Positions 1-8,400 of a stretch of 13,701 bases of DNA are shown in pieces. Numbering within the stretch: position 1 is the first letter of the stretch; each line of letters begins with the position of its first letter. Under the pieces are notes generated by a model. That model worked only from the letters and a program-made list of their open reading frames with translations, had not been told where the DNA came from and ran no database searches. The stretch is from CALBZH01 sp964538515 (GTDB lineage: Bacteria > Desulfobacterota > Syntrophobacteria > Syntrophobacterales > Syntrophobacteraceae), in contig CAZIEW010000094.1 of the NCBI GenBank assembly GCA_964538515.1, positions 1-13,701 on the forward strand, given 5' to 3'. Made by a program: the position numbers and the translations under genes.

Positions 1-40
1 TCACATGCGGTTTCGTCCGCTCAAACTTCTTCTTGGCCAT
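1..40 (-). CDS. tuf: Elongation factor EF-Tu, N-terminal fragment (second tuf copy)
   Basis: The first 13 codons read MAKKKFERTKPHV, the invariant opening of bacterial EF-Tu (M-A/S-K-x-K-FERTKPHVN, followed in the family by the G1 loop GHVDHGKT, which lies outside the window). EF-Tu carries aminoacyl-tRNA to the ribosomal A site as a GTP complex. The start is ATG at 40-38, with a strong Shine-Dalgarno AGGAGG (48-53) seven bases upstream. The gene follows rpsG after 189 bases. In the classical str operon fusA (EF-G) stands between rpsG and tuf; EF-G proteins do not begin with this motif, so fusA is absent here. The gene runs off the left edge. Together with the EF-Tu C-terminus at the right edge, this shows two tuf copies on the same strand. 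The identity is near certain although only 13 residues are visible. Confidence 0.93.
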   Translation of the reverse strand, partial: MAKKKFERTKPHV

Positions 41-229
41 CCTCGTTCCTCCTCAGGAATAATCCCAACTACCTAAAGGTCCAGCTCGGCAGGACAATGG
101 CTGTTCATGTAAGCAGGCCCGAGACGTTCTCCCCGGATTCTTGAGCCTGGGCTCATCCGGCTTTGAGGCTGTTTGCCGGCTTGCGTATGGGATGAGTGCT
201 GAGCCGTCAGCAGTGCACGCTTGGAGCGC
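41..229 (-). other. rpsG-tuf intergenic region, no fusA
   Basis: These 189 bases lie where fusA is found in the standard str operon. I see no gene here. A 6-bp hairpin, TGCTGA-CGGC-TCAGCA on the minus strand (197-212), begins 18 bases past the rpsG stop; it has no following T tract, so it is not a convincing intrinsic terminator. A weaker CCGGC/GCCGG pairing with a 13-base loop follows. I found no -35/-10 pair good enough to call a tuf promoter, so tuf probably shares the rpsL-rpsG transcript. The Shine-Dalgarno of tuf is at 48-53. Confidence 0.6.
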
Positions 230-700
230 TTACCACCGATAGTGCGCAAAGGCCTTGTTAGCTTCAGCCATCCGGTGCGTGTCTTCGCGTTTCTTGACGG
301 AACCGCCTCGGTTCTGGGACGCATCCTGGAGCTCACCAGCCAACTTCTGCACCATGGTCTTCTCGGAGCGACCCTTCGCGTAATTGATGAGCCAGCGCAT
401 GGCCAGTGCGTCACGCCGTTCGGACCGTACCTCGACCGGAACCTGGTAGGTAGCGCCGCCCACCCGTCTTGACTTTACCTCTATCACGGGCCGCACGTTC
501 TCCATGGCTTTGTGGAAGACCTCCATCGGGTCCTGCTTGGATCGCTGTTCGATCAACTCCAGGGCGCCATAGAACAGGTTCTCGGCAAGACTCTTTTTGC
601 CACAGCGCATGACGTTGTTGACAAACTTGGCCGCCAGCTTGCTGTTGTGCTTGGGATCTGGCAGGATTTCCCGCTTTGGTACTTCTCGTCTTCTTGGCAT
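230..700 (-). CDS. rpsG: 30S ribosomal protein S7
   Basis: A 156-residue protein, the normal length for bacterial S7. S7 nucleates assembly of the 30S head by binding the 3' major domain of 16S rRNA and lines the E site. Recognisable elements are the N-terminal MPRRREVPKREILPDP, the KFVNNVMRCGKKSLAE helix (25-40), the beta-hairpin around VGGATYQVPVEV (80-91) and the C-terminal THRMAEANKAFAHYRW (141-156). The ATG at 700 has GAGG (707-710) six bases upstream. It lies 84 bases downstream of rpsL, and that gap contains a strong inverted repeat (737-769) which may be the S7 feedback site, because in E. coli S7 represses its own operon by binding the rpsL-rpsG intercistronic RNA. The next gene is tuf rather than fusA. 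Nothing looks truncated or odd in the protein itself. Confidence 0.98.
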   Translation of the reverse strand: MPRRREVPKREILPDPKHNSKLAAKFVNNVMRCGKKSLAENLFYGALELIEQRSKQDPMEVFHKAMENVRPVIEVKSRRVGGATYQVPVEVRSERRDALAMRWLINYAKGRSEKTMVQKLAGELQDASQNRGGSVKKREDTHRMAEANKAFAHYRW

Positions 701-736
701 GACGTTCCTCAGCCCTCAAATCGTCGGGACAAAAGA

Positions 737-769
737 GGCCATGGGTTTGCCCGGTGGCGAGCCATGGCC
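737..769 (-). promoter_or_regulatory. rpsL-rpsG intercistronic hairpin, candidate S7 operator or attenuator
   Basis: On the minus strand GGCCATGG (762-769) pairs perfectly with CCATGGCC (737-744), an 8-bp stem around a 17-base loop that can form a further GCC/GGC pair. The RNA immediately after the stem reads TCTTTTGTCC, a short U-rich run, so the element also resembles a weak intrinsic terminator. It occupies the middle of the 84-base gap between rpsL and rpsG. In E. coli the equivalent gap is the target through which S7 represses rpsG translation. Location and strength of the structure suggest the same role; no sequence match to the E. coli site was established. Confidence 0.5.
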
Positions 770-784
770 GCTAAGAATCAATGG

Positions 785-1156
785 CTATTTGGGTCTCTTT
801 GCGCCGTACTTGGAGCGCCCTTGCTTGCGATTGGCGACTCCCAGCGCATCGAGTGTTCCGCGAATGATATGGTAACGCACGCCGGGGAGGTCCTTGACGC
901 GACCGCCGCGAATCAGCACCACCGAATGCTCCTGAAGATTATGGCCGATCCCCGGGATGTACGAAGTTACCTCGATGCCGTTTGTGAGGCGTACCCTTGC
1001 GATCTTCCGCAGAGCGGAATTGGGCTTCTTCGGGGTGGTTGTATAGACGCGGACGCATACACCGCGCTTTTGGGGGCAGCTCTGAAGCGCCGGTGTGCTC
1101 GACTTCTTTTTGAGCTCTTCTCTCCCTTTTCGGACCAACTGGCTGATGGTGGGCAT
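785..1156 (-). CDS. rpsL: 30S ribosomal protein S12
   Basis: A 123-residue S12, which sits at the decoding centre and monitors codon-anticodon fit. The chosen ATG at 1156 gives the canonical start MPTISQLVRKGR and has GGAG (1166-1169) nine bases upstream; the frame stays open for 29 codons further upstream, but that stretch has no S12 similarity and is untranslated leader. Landmarks are CPQKRGVC (27-34), TTPKKPNSALRK (40-51) and GGRVKDLPGVRYH (84-96). Lys43 and Lys88, whose substitution causes streptomycin resistance in other bacteria, are both wild type. Asp89, the residue that RimO methylthiolates in E. coli, is present. The gene is first in the rpsL-rpsG-tuf unit, follows rpoC by 150 bases, and has its own promoter candidate in that gap. 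Confidence 0.98.
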   Translation of the reverse strand: MPTISQLVRKGREELKKKSSTPALQSCPQKRGVCVRVYTTTPKKPNSALRKIARVRLTNGIEVTSYIPGIGHNLQEHSVVLIRGGRVKDLPGVRYHIIRGTLDALGVANRKQGRSKYGAKRPK

Positions 1157-1205
1157 CGCAACTGTCTCCGCCGTGCTCTGAATATTCCTTTGGGATGAGT
1201 ATCCC

Positions 1206-1219
1206 TGTGGCCATCCACA
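1206..1219 (-). other. Small hairpin in rpsL leader
   Basis: On the minus strand TGTGG-ATGG-CCACA forms a perfect 5-bp hairpin with a four-base loop in the rpsL 5' leader, about 50 bases upstream of the rpsL ATG and about 25 bases downstream of the predicted promoter -10. It may stabilise the 5' end of the transcript. No function can be assigned from sequence. Confidence 0.3.
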
Positions 1220-1243
1220 AACCCTTGACTCGTAAACCCGCAC

Positions 1244-1272
1244 TATTTAATTGGCTGCTGGAGCTTTGTCAA
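1244..1272 (-). promoter_or_regulatory. Putative sigma-70-type promoter for rpsL-rpsG-tuf
   Basis: On the minus strand a perfect consensus -35 box TTGACA (1267-1272) is followed after 16 bases by TTAAAT (1245-1250), or after 17 bases by TAAATA (1244-1249), as -10 box. The -10 matches the consensus only moderately. Directly downstream is GTGCGGG, a GC-rich discriminator of the kind that makes ribosomal promoters sensitive to ppGpp and DksA in proteobacteria. Transcription would begin near 1237 and leave a leader of roughly 80 bases before rpsL. The position, in the rpoC-rpsL gap, suits a promoter that separates str-operon output from rpoBC. No operator is recognised. Confidence 0.65.
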
Positions 1273-1283
1273 GCGAATTCTCC

Positions 1284-1304
1284 CCAGCGGTCCTCGTTCG
1301 CTGG
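1284..1304 (-). other. Hairpin immediately after rpoC
   Basis: Two bases past the rpoC stop, CCAGCG and CGCTGG form a perfect 6-bp stem around a 9-base loop. The following RNA (GGGAGAATTC) has no U tract, so it is not an intrinsic terminator by itself. It could protect the rpoBC mRNA 3' end, mark a processing site, or slow polymerase before the rpsL promoter. Without a T tract, read-through from rpoC into rpsL is likely. Confidence 0.4.
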
Positions 1305-1306
1305 CA

Positions 1307-4300
1307 TCACTCCCTGATCTCACGGTAGGTCCGCAATCCAGTACCCGCAGGAATAAGTCGTCCCATGATGACGTTCTCCTTGAGACCGAGCAGCCCGTCG
1401 ACCTTTCCAGCGGTTGCCGCGTCGGTCAAGACCTTGGTCGTTTCCTGGAATGATGCCGCGGAGATGAAGCTCTGGGTGCTCAACGATGCTTTGGTGATGC
1501 CGAGAAGAAGCGGTTCGGCCACGGCCGGGCGGTTGCCTTCTCTGAGCAAGGCTTCGTTGATCTCCTCAAAGATGGGCTTTTCCACATGCTCGCCCATGAG
1601 GAACTCCGAATCTCCGGGGTCCGTGATGCGAACACGCTTCAACATCTGGCGCACGATGACTTCGATGTGCTTGTCATTGATTTTCACACCCTGAAGACGA
1701 TAGACCTGCTGGACTTCGTTTACAAGGTACTTCGCGACTTCCTTTTCCCCCAGAACGGTCAGGATGTCGTGAGGATTGCGAGCGCCGTCCATCAGGGGCT
1801 CGCCCGCCCGGACGTAATCGCCTTCGTGAACACTGATATGCTTGCCCTTGGGAATGAGGTAATCGCGAGGCTCGCCGCCGCCCTGCGGGGTGACTGTCAC
1901 CTTGCGCTTTCCCTTGGTATCCTTCCCGAAACTGACCACGCCGTTGATCTCGGTGATGACGGCGTTTTCCTTTGGCTTACGCACTTCGAAGAGCTCCGCG
2001 ACGCGAGGCAAGCCACCCGTGATGTCCTTGGTTTTCGTGGTTTCACGCGGGATTCTGGCAAGAACATCACCGGGGAACACGGGATCGCCTTCATTCACCA
2101 TGAGAATGGCGCCGACCGGCATGAAGTAGCGGGCGAAGCCGCCTTCTCCCACGCGGGCCGTCTTCCCCTTTTCGTCTTTGATGGAGATCCTTGGGCGTAC
2201 GTCGGTATCTCTGGATTCCACGACGACCTTGCTCGACTTTCCGGTGACCGGGTCGAGCTTTTCCTGCATGGTCTGGCCTTCAGTGATATCGCCGAATTTT
2301 ACCGTGCCTGCCAGGTCGGTTAGGATCGGCATGGTGAAGGGGTCCCACTCGGCGAGCAGGGAGTCTGGCTCGACCGCCATGCCCTCTTCCACCTTGAGCT
2401 TCGCCCCGTAGTTGATTACAAATCGCTCGCGCTCACGGCCAGTCTCCGCCACGACGCTGATCTCACCATTGCGGTTCATGGCCACGAGGTCGCCTTCGCG
2501 GTTGCGAACCGTATTCAGATTGATGAAACGGATCGTTCCCGGGTAGCGGTTGGTGATCGACGTCCTTTCGATCGCCTGCTTGGCAGTACCACCGATGTGG
2601 AACGTACGCATGGTGAGCTGGGTACCCGGCTCGCCGATGGACTGGGCCGCGATGATCCCGATGGCTTCCCCGATTTGAGCGAGCTGGCCTCGGGCAAGGT
2701 CGCGTCCGTAGCACATGGCACAGACGCCGCGCTGACTGCGGCAGGCGAGGGCGGATCGGATCGAGACCCGTTCGATACCGGCTTCCTCGATCTTCTGAAC
2801 CCCCTTCTCATCGATCTCGGCTCCCATGGGGATCAGAACCTCGCCCGTCACGGGATCCGTAATGTCTTCGTGCGCCGTACGGCCAAGGAGACGCTCGCCG
2901 AGCCGCTGAATGATCTCGCCAGCCTCCAGGAGCGCCTCAACCTCAATGCCGTCCACCGTCCCACAATCGTGCTCCGAGATGATTACATCCTGGGATACGT
3001 CCACGAGTCGCCGGGTCAGGTAACCGGAATTGGCTGTCTTAAGGGCCGTGTCCGCGAGACCTTTTCGGGCGCCGTGAGTCGAGATGAAGTACTGAAGAAC
3101 GGTGAGGCCTTCACGGAAGTTCGCGGTGATGGGCGTTTCGATGATCTCCCCGGATGGCTTGGCCATGAGGCCGCGCATGCCTGCGAGCTGACGCATCTGG
3201 TCCTTGCTGCCGCGCGCGCCCGAGTCAGCCATCATGTAGATCGGGTTGAAGGCTTCGACCTTGCTCACCGCCCGTCCGCCATCCCCTTCGGCGCTGGCGA
3301 TCTCTTTCATCATCTCGGATGCGACGTCCTCGGTGGCCTTCGCCCAGATGTCGACCAGCTTGTTGTATTTTTCGCCTTCGGTGATCAGACCTTCGTTGTA
3401 CTGACGCTCGATCTCCCTCACGAGCTCGAAGGCCTGGTCGAGAATCTCCCCCTTTCGGGAAGGGATGACCATGTCGTTGATGGAGATGGAGATGCCTGAT
3501 TTGGTGGCGTATTCATAGCCGGTGTCTTTCAGGCGGTCTGCGAGCAGAACAGTAGCCTTGACACCTGCTTCCCGGTAACAGTTGTCAATGAGCTGAGCAA
3601 GGCTCTTCTTGTTCATCACCTTGTTGATCGCCGAGAAAGGGACCTCGTCCGGCAGAATCTCGAAGAGCAGGATGCGCCCGACCGTCGTCTTGACGCGCTC
3701 GCCGTCCATGCGGACCTCGATTCGGGCGTGCAGCTCAGCCTCTCCCGCATCGTACGCGCAGCGGACCTCCTCCGGACTGGAAAAGACGCGTCCCTCTCCC
3801 TTTGCGAAAGGCTTTTCGCGTGTCATGAAGTAGATTCCGAGAACGATATCCTGGGACGGCACGATAATGGGATCGCCATGGGCCGGGCTCAGGATGTTGT
3901 TCGTGGACATCATCAGGATCCGCGCCTCGGCCTGGGCTTCAATCGATAGGGGAACGTGAACGGCCATCTGATCGCCGTCGAAATCCGCGTTGAACGCTGT
4001 GCAGACGAGCGGGTGAAGCTGAATGGCCTTTCCTTCGATCAAAATCGGCTCGAAGGCCTGGATCCCAAGCCGGTGCAGCGTCGGTGCCCGGTTCAGCATG
4101 ATGGGAAACTCCCGAACGACTTCATCCAGGGTGTCCCAGACCTCCGGGGTTTCCTTCTCGACCATCTTCTTGGCCGCTTTGATGGTGCTAACCAGGTTCT
4201 TCTCTTCGAGCTTGTTGTAAATAAAGGGCTTGAAGAGCTCCAGGGCCATCTTCTTCGGCAGCCCGCACTGGTGCAGACGCAGGTTGGGGCCGATGACGAT

Positions 4301-5371
4301 AACCGTTCTCCCGGAGTAATCCACGCGCTTGCCCAGCAGGTTCTGGCGGAACCGGCCCTGCTTGCCCTTGAGCATGTCACTCAGGGATTTGAGCGGTCGC
4401 TTGCTGGCTCCCGTGATGGTCTTTCCGCGGCGTCCATTGTCGAAAAGGACGTCCACGGCTTCCTGGAGCATGCGCTTCTCATTGCGGATGATGATGTCGG
4501 GAGCGTTCAGCTCCTGGAGGCGTTTGAGCCGGTTGTTCCGGTTGATGACCCTTCGGTAGAGGTCGTTCAGATCGCTCGTCGCAAAGCGGCCGCCATCCAG
4601 GGGAACCAGAGGGCGCAGATCCGGCGGCAGCACGGGGATCACGTCCATGATCATCCATTCGGGACGGTTTTCGGACTCCCGAAATGCATCGATGATCTTG
4701 AGGCGCTTGGCCAGCTTCTTGCGCTTGGCCATGGAATTGGTTTTCACCATCTCTTCCCGAAGCTCGGTCGCGAGGGCGTCCAAATCCAGGCCCGTCAGGA
4801 GCTGTTTGATGGCTTCGGCGCCGATGCCTGCGGAAAAGGCGGCCCCATACTCCTGAACCTTCTGGCGATATTTCTCCTCGGAAAGCAGCTTGCCCTTGCC
4901 GATGTCGGGGTCGATGACGTCTCCAGCGTCCAGAACGATGTACGAGTCGAAATAGAGAACCTTTTCCAAGTCCCGCAACGTGAGGTCCAGAAGGTTACCA
5001 ATCTTGCTCGGAAGGCTTCTCAGGAACCAGATGTGGGCTACGGGGGCCGCGAGCTCGATATGGCCCATGCGCTCCCGCCTGACTTTGGACTGAATAACCT
5101 CGACCCCGCACTTCTCGCAGACCACGCCGCGATGCTTCATGCGTTTGTACTTGCCACAATTGCATTCGTAGTCCTTGATCGGGCCGAAAATCCGCGCGCA
5201 GAACAGCCCTTCGCGCTCGGGCTTGAAGGTTCTGTAATTGATCGTTTCAGGCTTTTTGACTTCTCCGTACGACCATTCGCGAATCCGCTCCGGAGAAGAA
5301 ATCATGATCTTCACGGCGTTGAAATTCAACGGGTCCTTGGGCTTCATGAACAGGTTGTAAAGCTCTTTCAA
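1307..5371 (-). CDS. rpoC: DNA-directed RNA polymerase beta' subunit
   Basis: A full 1354-residue beta' subunit; with beta it forms the RNA polymerase active centre. The N-terminal zinc-binding domain has Cys70, Cys72, Cys85 and Cys88. The catalytic loop NADFDGDQ (461-468) carries the three Mg-binding aspartates 463, 465 and 467. The bridge helix lies near 751-791 (FREGLTVLQYFISTHGARKG) and the second zinc site uses Cys803, Cys877, Cys884 and Cys887. The trigger loop begins at SIGEPGTQLTMRTFH (911-925) and contains the large SI3 insertion to about 1117, as in E. coli and other proteobacteria. The start is TTG at 5371, giving MKELYNLFMKPKDP, which aligns with the family start; AGGAGG (5377-5382) is five bases upstream. 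The next ATG, nine codons in, has no such site and would remove conserved residues. It follows rpoB by 110 bases. No frameshift or missing catalytic residue was seen. Confidence 0.98.
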   Translation of the reverse strand: MKELYNLFMKPKDPLNFNAVKIMISSPERIREWSYGEVKKPETINYRTFKPEREGLFCARIFGPIKDYECNCGKYKRMKHRGVVCEKCGVEVIQSKVRRERMGHIELAAPVAHIWFLRSLPSKIGNLLDLTLRDLEKVLYFDSYIVLDAGDVIDPDIGKGKLLSEEKYRQKVQEYGAAFSAGIGAEAIKQLLTGLDLDALATELREEMVKTNSMAKRKKLAKRLKIIDAFRESENRPEWMIMDVIPVLPPDLRPLVPLDGGRFATSDLNDLYRRVINRNNRLKRLQELNAPDIIIRNEKRMLQEAVDVLFDNGRRGKTITGASKRPLKSLSDMLKGKQGRFRQNLLGKRVDYSGRTVIVIGPNLRLHQCGLPKKMALELFKPFIYNKLEEKNLVSTIKAAKKMVEKETPEVWDTLDEVVREFPIMLNRAPTLHRLGIQAFEPILIEGKAIQLHPLVCTAFNADFDGDQMAVHVPLSIEAQAEARILMMSTNNILSPAHGDPIIVPSQDIVLGIYFMTREKPFAKGEGRVFSSPEEVRCAYDAGEAELHARIEVRMDGERVKTTVGRILLFEILPDEVPFSAINKVMNKKSLAQLIDNCYREAGVKATVLLADRLKDTGYEYATKSGISISINDMVIPSRKGEILDQAFELVREIERQYNEGLITEGEKYNKLVDIWAKATEDVASEMMKEIASAEGDGGRAVSKVEAFNPIYMMADSGARGSKDQMRQLAGMRGLMAKPSGEIIETPITANFREGLTVLQYFISTHGARKGLADTALKTANSGYLTRRLVDVSQDVIISEHDCGTVDGIEVEALLEAGEIIQRLGERLLGRTAHEDITDPVTGEVLIPMGAEIDEKGVQKIEEAGIERVSIRSALACRSQRGVCAMCYGRDLARGQLAQIGEAIGIIAAQSIGEPGTQLTMRTFHIGGTAKQAIERTSITNRYPGTIRFINLNTVRNREGDLVAMNRNGEISVVAETGRERERFVINYGAKLKVEEGMAVEPDSLLAEWDPFTMPILTDLAGTVKFGDITEGQTMQEKLDPVTGKSSKVVVESRDTDVRPRISIKDEKGKTARVGEGGFARYFMPVGAILMVNEGDPVFPGDVLARIPRETTKTKDITGGLPRVAELFEVRKPKENAVITEINGVVSFGKDTKGKRKVTVTPQGGGEPRDYLIPKGKHISVHEGDYVRAGEPLMDGARNPHDILTVLGEKEVAKYLVNEVQQVYRLQGVKINDKHIEVIVRQMLKRVRITDPGDSEFLMGEHVEKPIFEEINEALLREGNRPAVAEPLLLGITKASLSTQSFISAASFQETTKVLTDAATAGKVDGLLGLKENVIMGRLIPAGTGLRTYREIRE

Positions 5372-5376
5372 AGGAT

Positions 5377-5382
5377 CCTCCT
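5377..5382 (-). promoter_or_regulatory. Ribosome binding site deciding the TTG start of rpoC
   Basis: AGGAGG on the minus strand, five bases upstream of the TTG at 5371-5369. This near-perfect Shine-Dalgarno supports TTG initiation over the ATG nine codons later. Confidence 0.85.
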
Positions 5383-5386
5383 CGTC

Positions 5387-5406
5387 GGTGCCGATCTTCA
5401 GGCACC
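5387..5406 (-). other. Hairpin upstream of the rpoC ribosome binding site
   Basis: GGTGCC and GGCACC form a perfect 6-bp stem with an 8-base loop in the rpoB-rpoC gap. Its 3' edge is only four bases from the rpoC Shine-Dalgarno (5377-5382). A stem here could keep the site single-stranded or act as an RNase processing point. This is inferred from position only. Confidence 0.4.
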
Positions 5407-5481
5407 ATTCGGTATGGGATGGTCGGGCAAATGATTGCGGGGTACCGGCTTTTCTCCCCCGAGAACACGACCGTCGATCCC

Positions 5482-8400
5482 CTATTCAGGCCCTTCTTCT
5501 CCTTCCTCGAGAAGGCGAACGTCAAGAGCAAGGGCCTGTAATTCCTTGACAAGGACGTTGAAGGATTCCGGGAGACCCGCCTCAAGGGTGTTGTCTCCCT
5601 TTACGATCTTTTCATACATGCGGGTTCGACCCGCCACATCATCCGACTTGACGGTGAGAAACTCCTGAAGCGCATAGGCGGCGCCGTAAGCTTCCATCGT
5701 CCACACTTCCATTTCACCGAGACGCTGGCCGCCGAATTGGGCCTTGCCGCCCAGAGGCTGCTGCGTAACCAGCGAATAAGGTCCGATGGAGCGAGCATGG
5801 ATCTTGTCGTCAACCAGATGGTGCAGTTTAAGCATGTACATGACGCCGACCGTTACGGGCTGCTGAAAAGGCTCGCCTGTCCGTCCGTCGTAAAGGGTGC
5901 TTTGGCCCGTCTCGAAGAGCCCGGCTTCCTTGAGGAATGCCCGAATCTCAGGCTCCTCGGCGCCGTCGAAGACGGGCGAAGCGACATGAAGACCTTCCCG
6001 ATAGCCCGCGATCAGTGCTTTCAGCTGGGCGTCGGTCGCATCTTTGAAGTAGTTGTCGAATTCCAGGTTGTTGTAGACTCGGCGCAGCTTCTCTACGAAG
6101 GGCTCCCGTTCACGATAGGTTTCAAGCATGGCTGCCAGCTGCTGTCCCAGACCCTTTGCCGCCCAGCCGAGGTGCGTCTCGAGCACCTGCCCCACGTTCA
6201 TACGGGATGGGACGCCGAGTGGATTGAGCACCAGGTCGATGGGGGTGCCGTCCGGGAAGTAAGGCATATCCTCTATGGGCATGATCCGTGAGACCACGCC
6301 TTTGTTTCCATGGCGGCCGGCCATCTTGTCGCCCACCTGGAGCTTGCGCTTCACCGCGATGTAAACCTTGACCATTTTGATGACGCCGGGAGGCAGCTCG
6401 TCACCGCGCTTGAGCTTGTTGATCTTTTCCTCAAAAAGGGACCGTATCAGCTCAACCTGATTTCTGTAATTCTCCGCGACCACCTCGACTTCCATGGAGA
6501 GGGATGGGTCTTTGCCGGCCGCCAGCTGATCCCAGAGAAGACTGGGTATTTCGGTCAGGGCTTCCTCTGTGATGGTGTCGCCTTTTTTCAGGTAGACTTT
6601 CTTGCCGTCCTTGATGGTGACATCGATGACCTTTCCCTCAAGGAGCTGGGCGAGACGCTTGACCGTTCCACGGCGGATGATGGCGAGCTCGTCGCGCTGA
6701 TCTTTCATGAGCCGCGCGATCTCGTACTCCTCGATCATCAGCGTCCGTTCATCCTTGTCGACGCCTTTGCGAGAGAAAACCTTGGCGTCGATGATGATCC
6801 CCTCGACACCGGGAGGAACGCGAAGGGAAGTGTCTTTGACATCACTCGCTTTTTCGCCGAAGATGGCCCTAAGAAGCTTCTCTTCGGGCGTCAACTGGGA
6901 TTCTCCTTTCGGTGTGACCTTGCCGACAAGGATGTCGTTGGGCTTGATGTAGGCCCCCACTCGAATGATGCCGCTTTCGTCCAGGTTTTTCAGCGCTTCG
7001 TCCCCGACATTGGGGATGTCCCGTGTGATCTCCTCCTTGCCGAGCTTCGTGTCGCGAGCAACGACCTCAAATTCCTCGATGTGGATGGAGGTGAACACAT
7101 CTTCCTTAACGATCCGCTCGCTGACGAGGATCGAGTCTTCGAAGTTGTACCCACCCCAGCTCATGAACGCGACCATGACGTTGCGGCCAAGGGCGAGCTC
7201 ACCGTGGTCTGTGCTCGGTCCGTCTGCAAGGATCTGCCCCCGAATGACCACATCGCCGTAGTTCACAAGGGGCTTCTGGTTGATACAGGTGTTCTGGTTC
7301 GACCGTTGGAACTTGATCAGCTTGTAAATGTCGACGTTGCGTCCAAGGCCGGTATCTTCCTCCGTGGACCGGACGACGATGCGGGTCGCATCCACGTATT
7401 CCACCACACCGCTGCGCTTGGCCACGATGGCGACGCCACTGTCCTTGGCCACGATGCGCTCGATGCCCGTTCCGACCAGGGGAGCCCGGGTCTGGATGAG
7501 AGGCACCGCCTGGCGCTGCATGTTGGATCCCATGAGCGCGCGGTTGGCGTCGTCATGCTCCAGAAACGGGATGAGGGACGCGGAAACGCTCACCAGCTGA
7601 TTGGGCGAGACGTCCATGTAATGCATCTCTTCGGGAGGCGCCATCACGAACTCGCCGGCCTTTCGGGCAGAAACCTGCTCGAGCTCGAAATGGCCCTTCT
7701 CATCCAAGGGCGCGTTGGCCTGGGCGATGGGATAGTCCTTTTCGTCCATGGCGGTCAGGTATCTCACGTCTCGGCTGACCCGACCATTTTCGACCTTTCG
7801 GTAGGGGGTCTCGACAAAGCCGTAGGGATTGACCCGGGCGTAGGTCGAAAGGGACACGATAAGCCCGATGTTCGGGCCTTCCGGCGTTTCGATGGGACAG
7901 ATACGGCCGTAGTGCGTCGGGTGAACGTCTCGGACTTCGAAGCCCGCCCGCTCTCGCGTCAGTCCGCCTGGGCCAAGGGCGCTCAACCGTCTCTTGTGCG
8001 TGATCTCGGACAGCGGGTTGGTTTGATCCATGAACTGTGACAGCTGGCTCGTCCCGAAGAATTCCTTGACCACAGCGGAAACGGGTTTGGCATTGATCAG
8101 GTCATGGGGCATGAGTGCTTCAACTTCCTGAAGCGTCATGCGCTCCTTGATCGCGCGCTCCATACGGACCAGGCCAATCCGATACTGGTTTTCGAGGAGC
8201 TCGCCCACAGCGCGAACTCGCCGGTTGCCCAGGTTGTCGATATCGTCCACAGGGCCTTCGGAATCCTTCAGCCGAATGAGATGCCGTACGGCAACGAGGA
8301 TGTCTTCCTTGCGCAGTGTGCGATAGTCGAGAGGAACCTGGAGGCCGAGCTGAAGGTTCAGCTTCAACCGGCCGACCTCGGAAAGGTCGTAATGGTCGGC

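Noticed and set aside
73..414. Minus-strand frame extending from inside rpsG into the rpsG-tuf gap
   Set aside because: Its first half is rpsG in another frame and the rest resembles nothing; S7 itself ends normally at 230, so this is neither a frameshifted S7 tail nor a fusA remnant.
3956..5434. Long plus-strand open frame of 492 codons opposite rpoC
   Set aside because: It lies entirely antisense to rpoC and the rpoB-rpoC gap, has no family resemblance, and reflects codon bias of GC-rich DNA.
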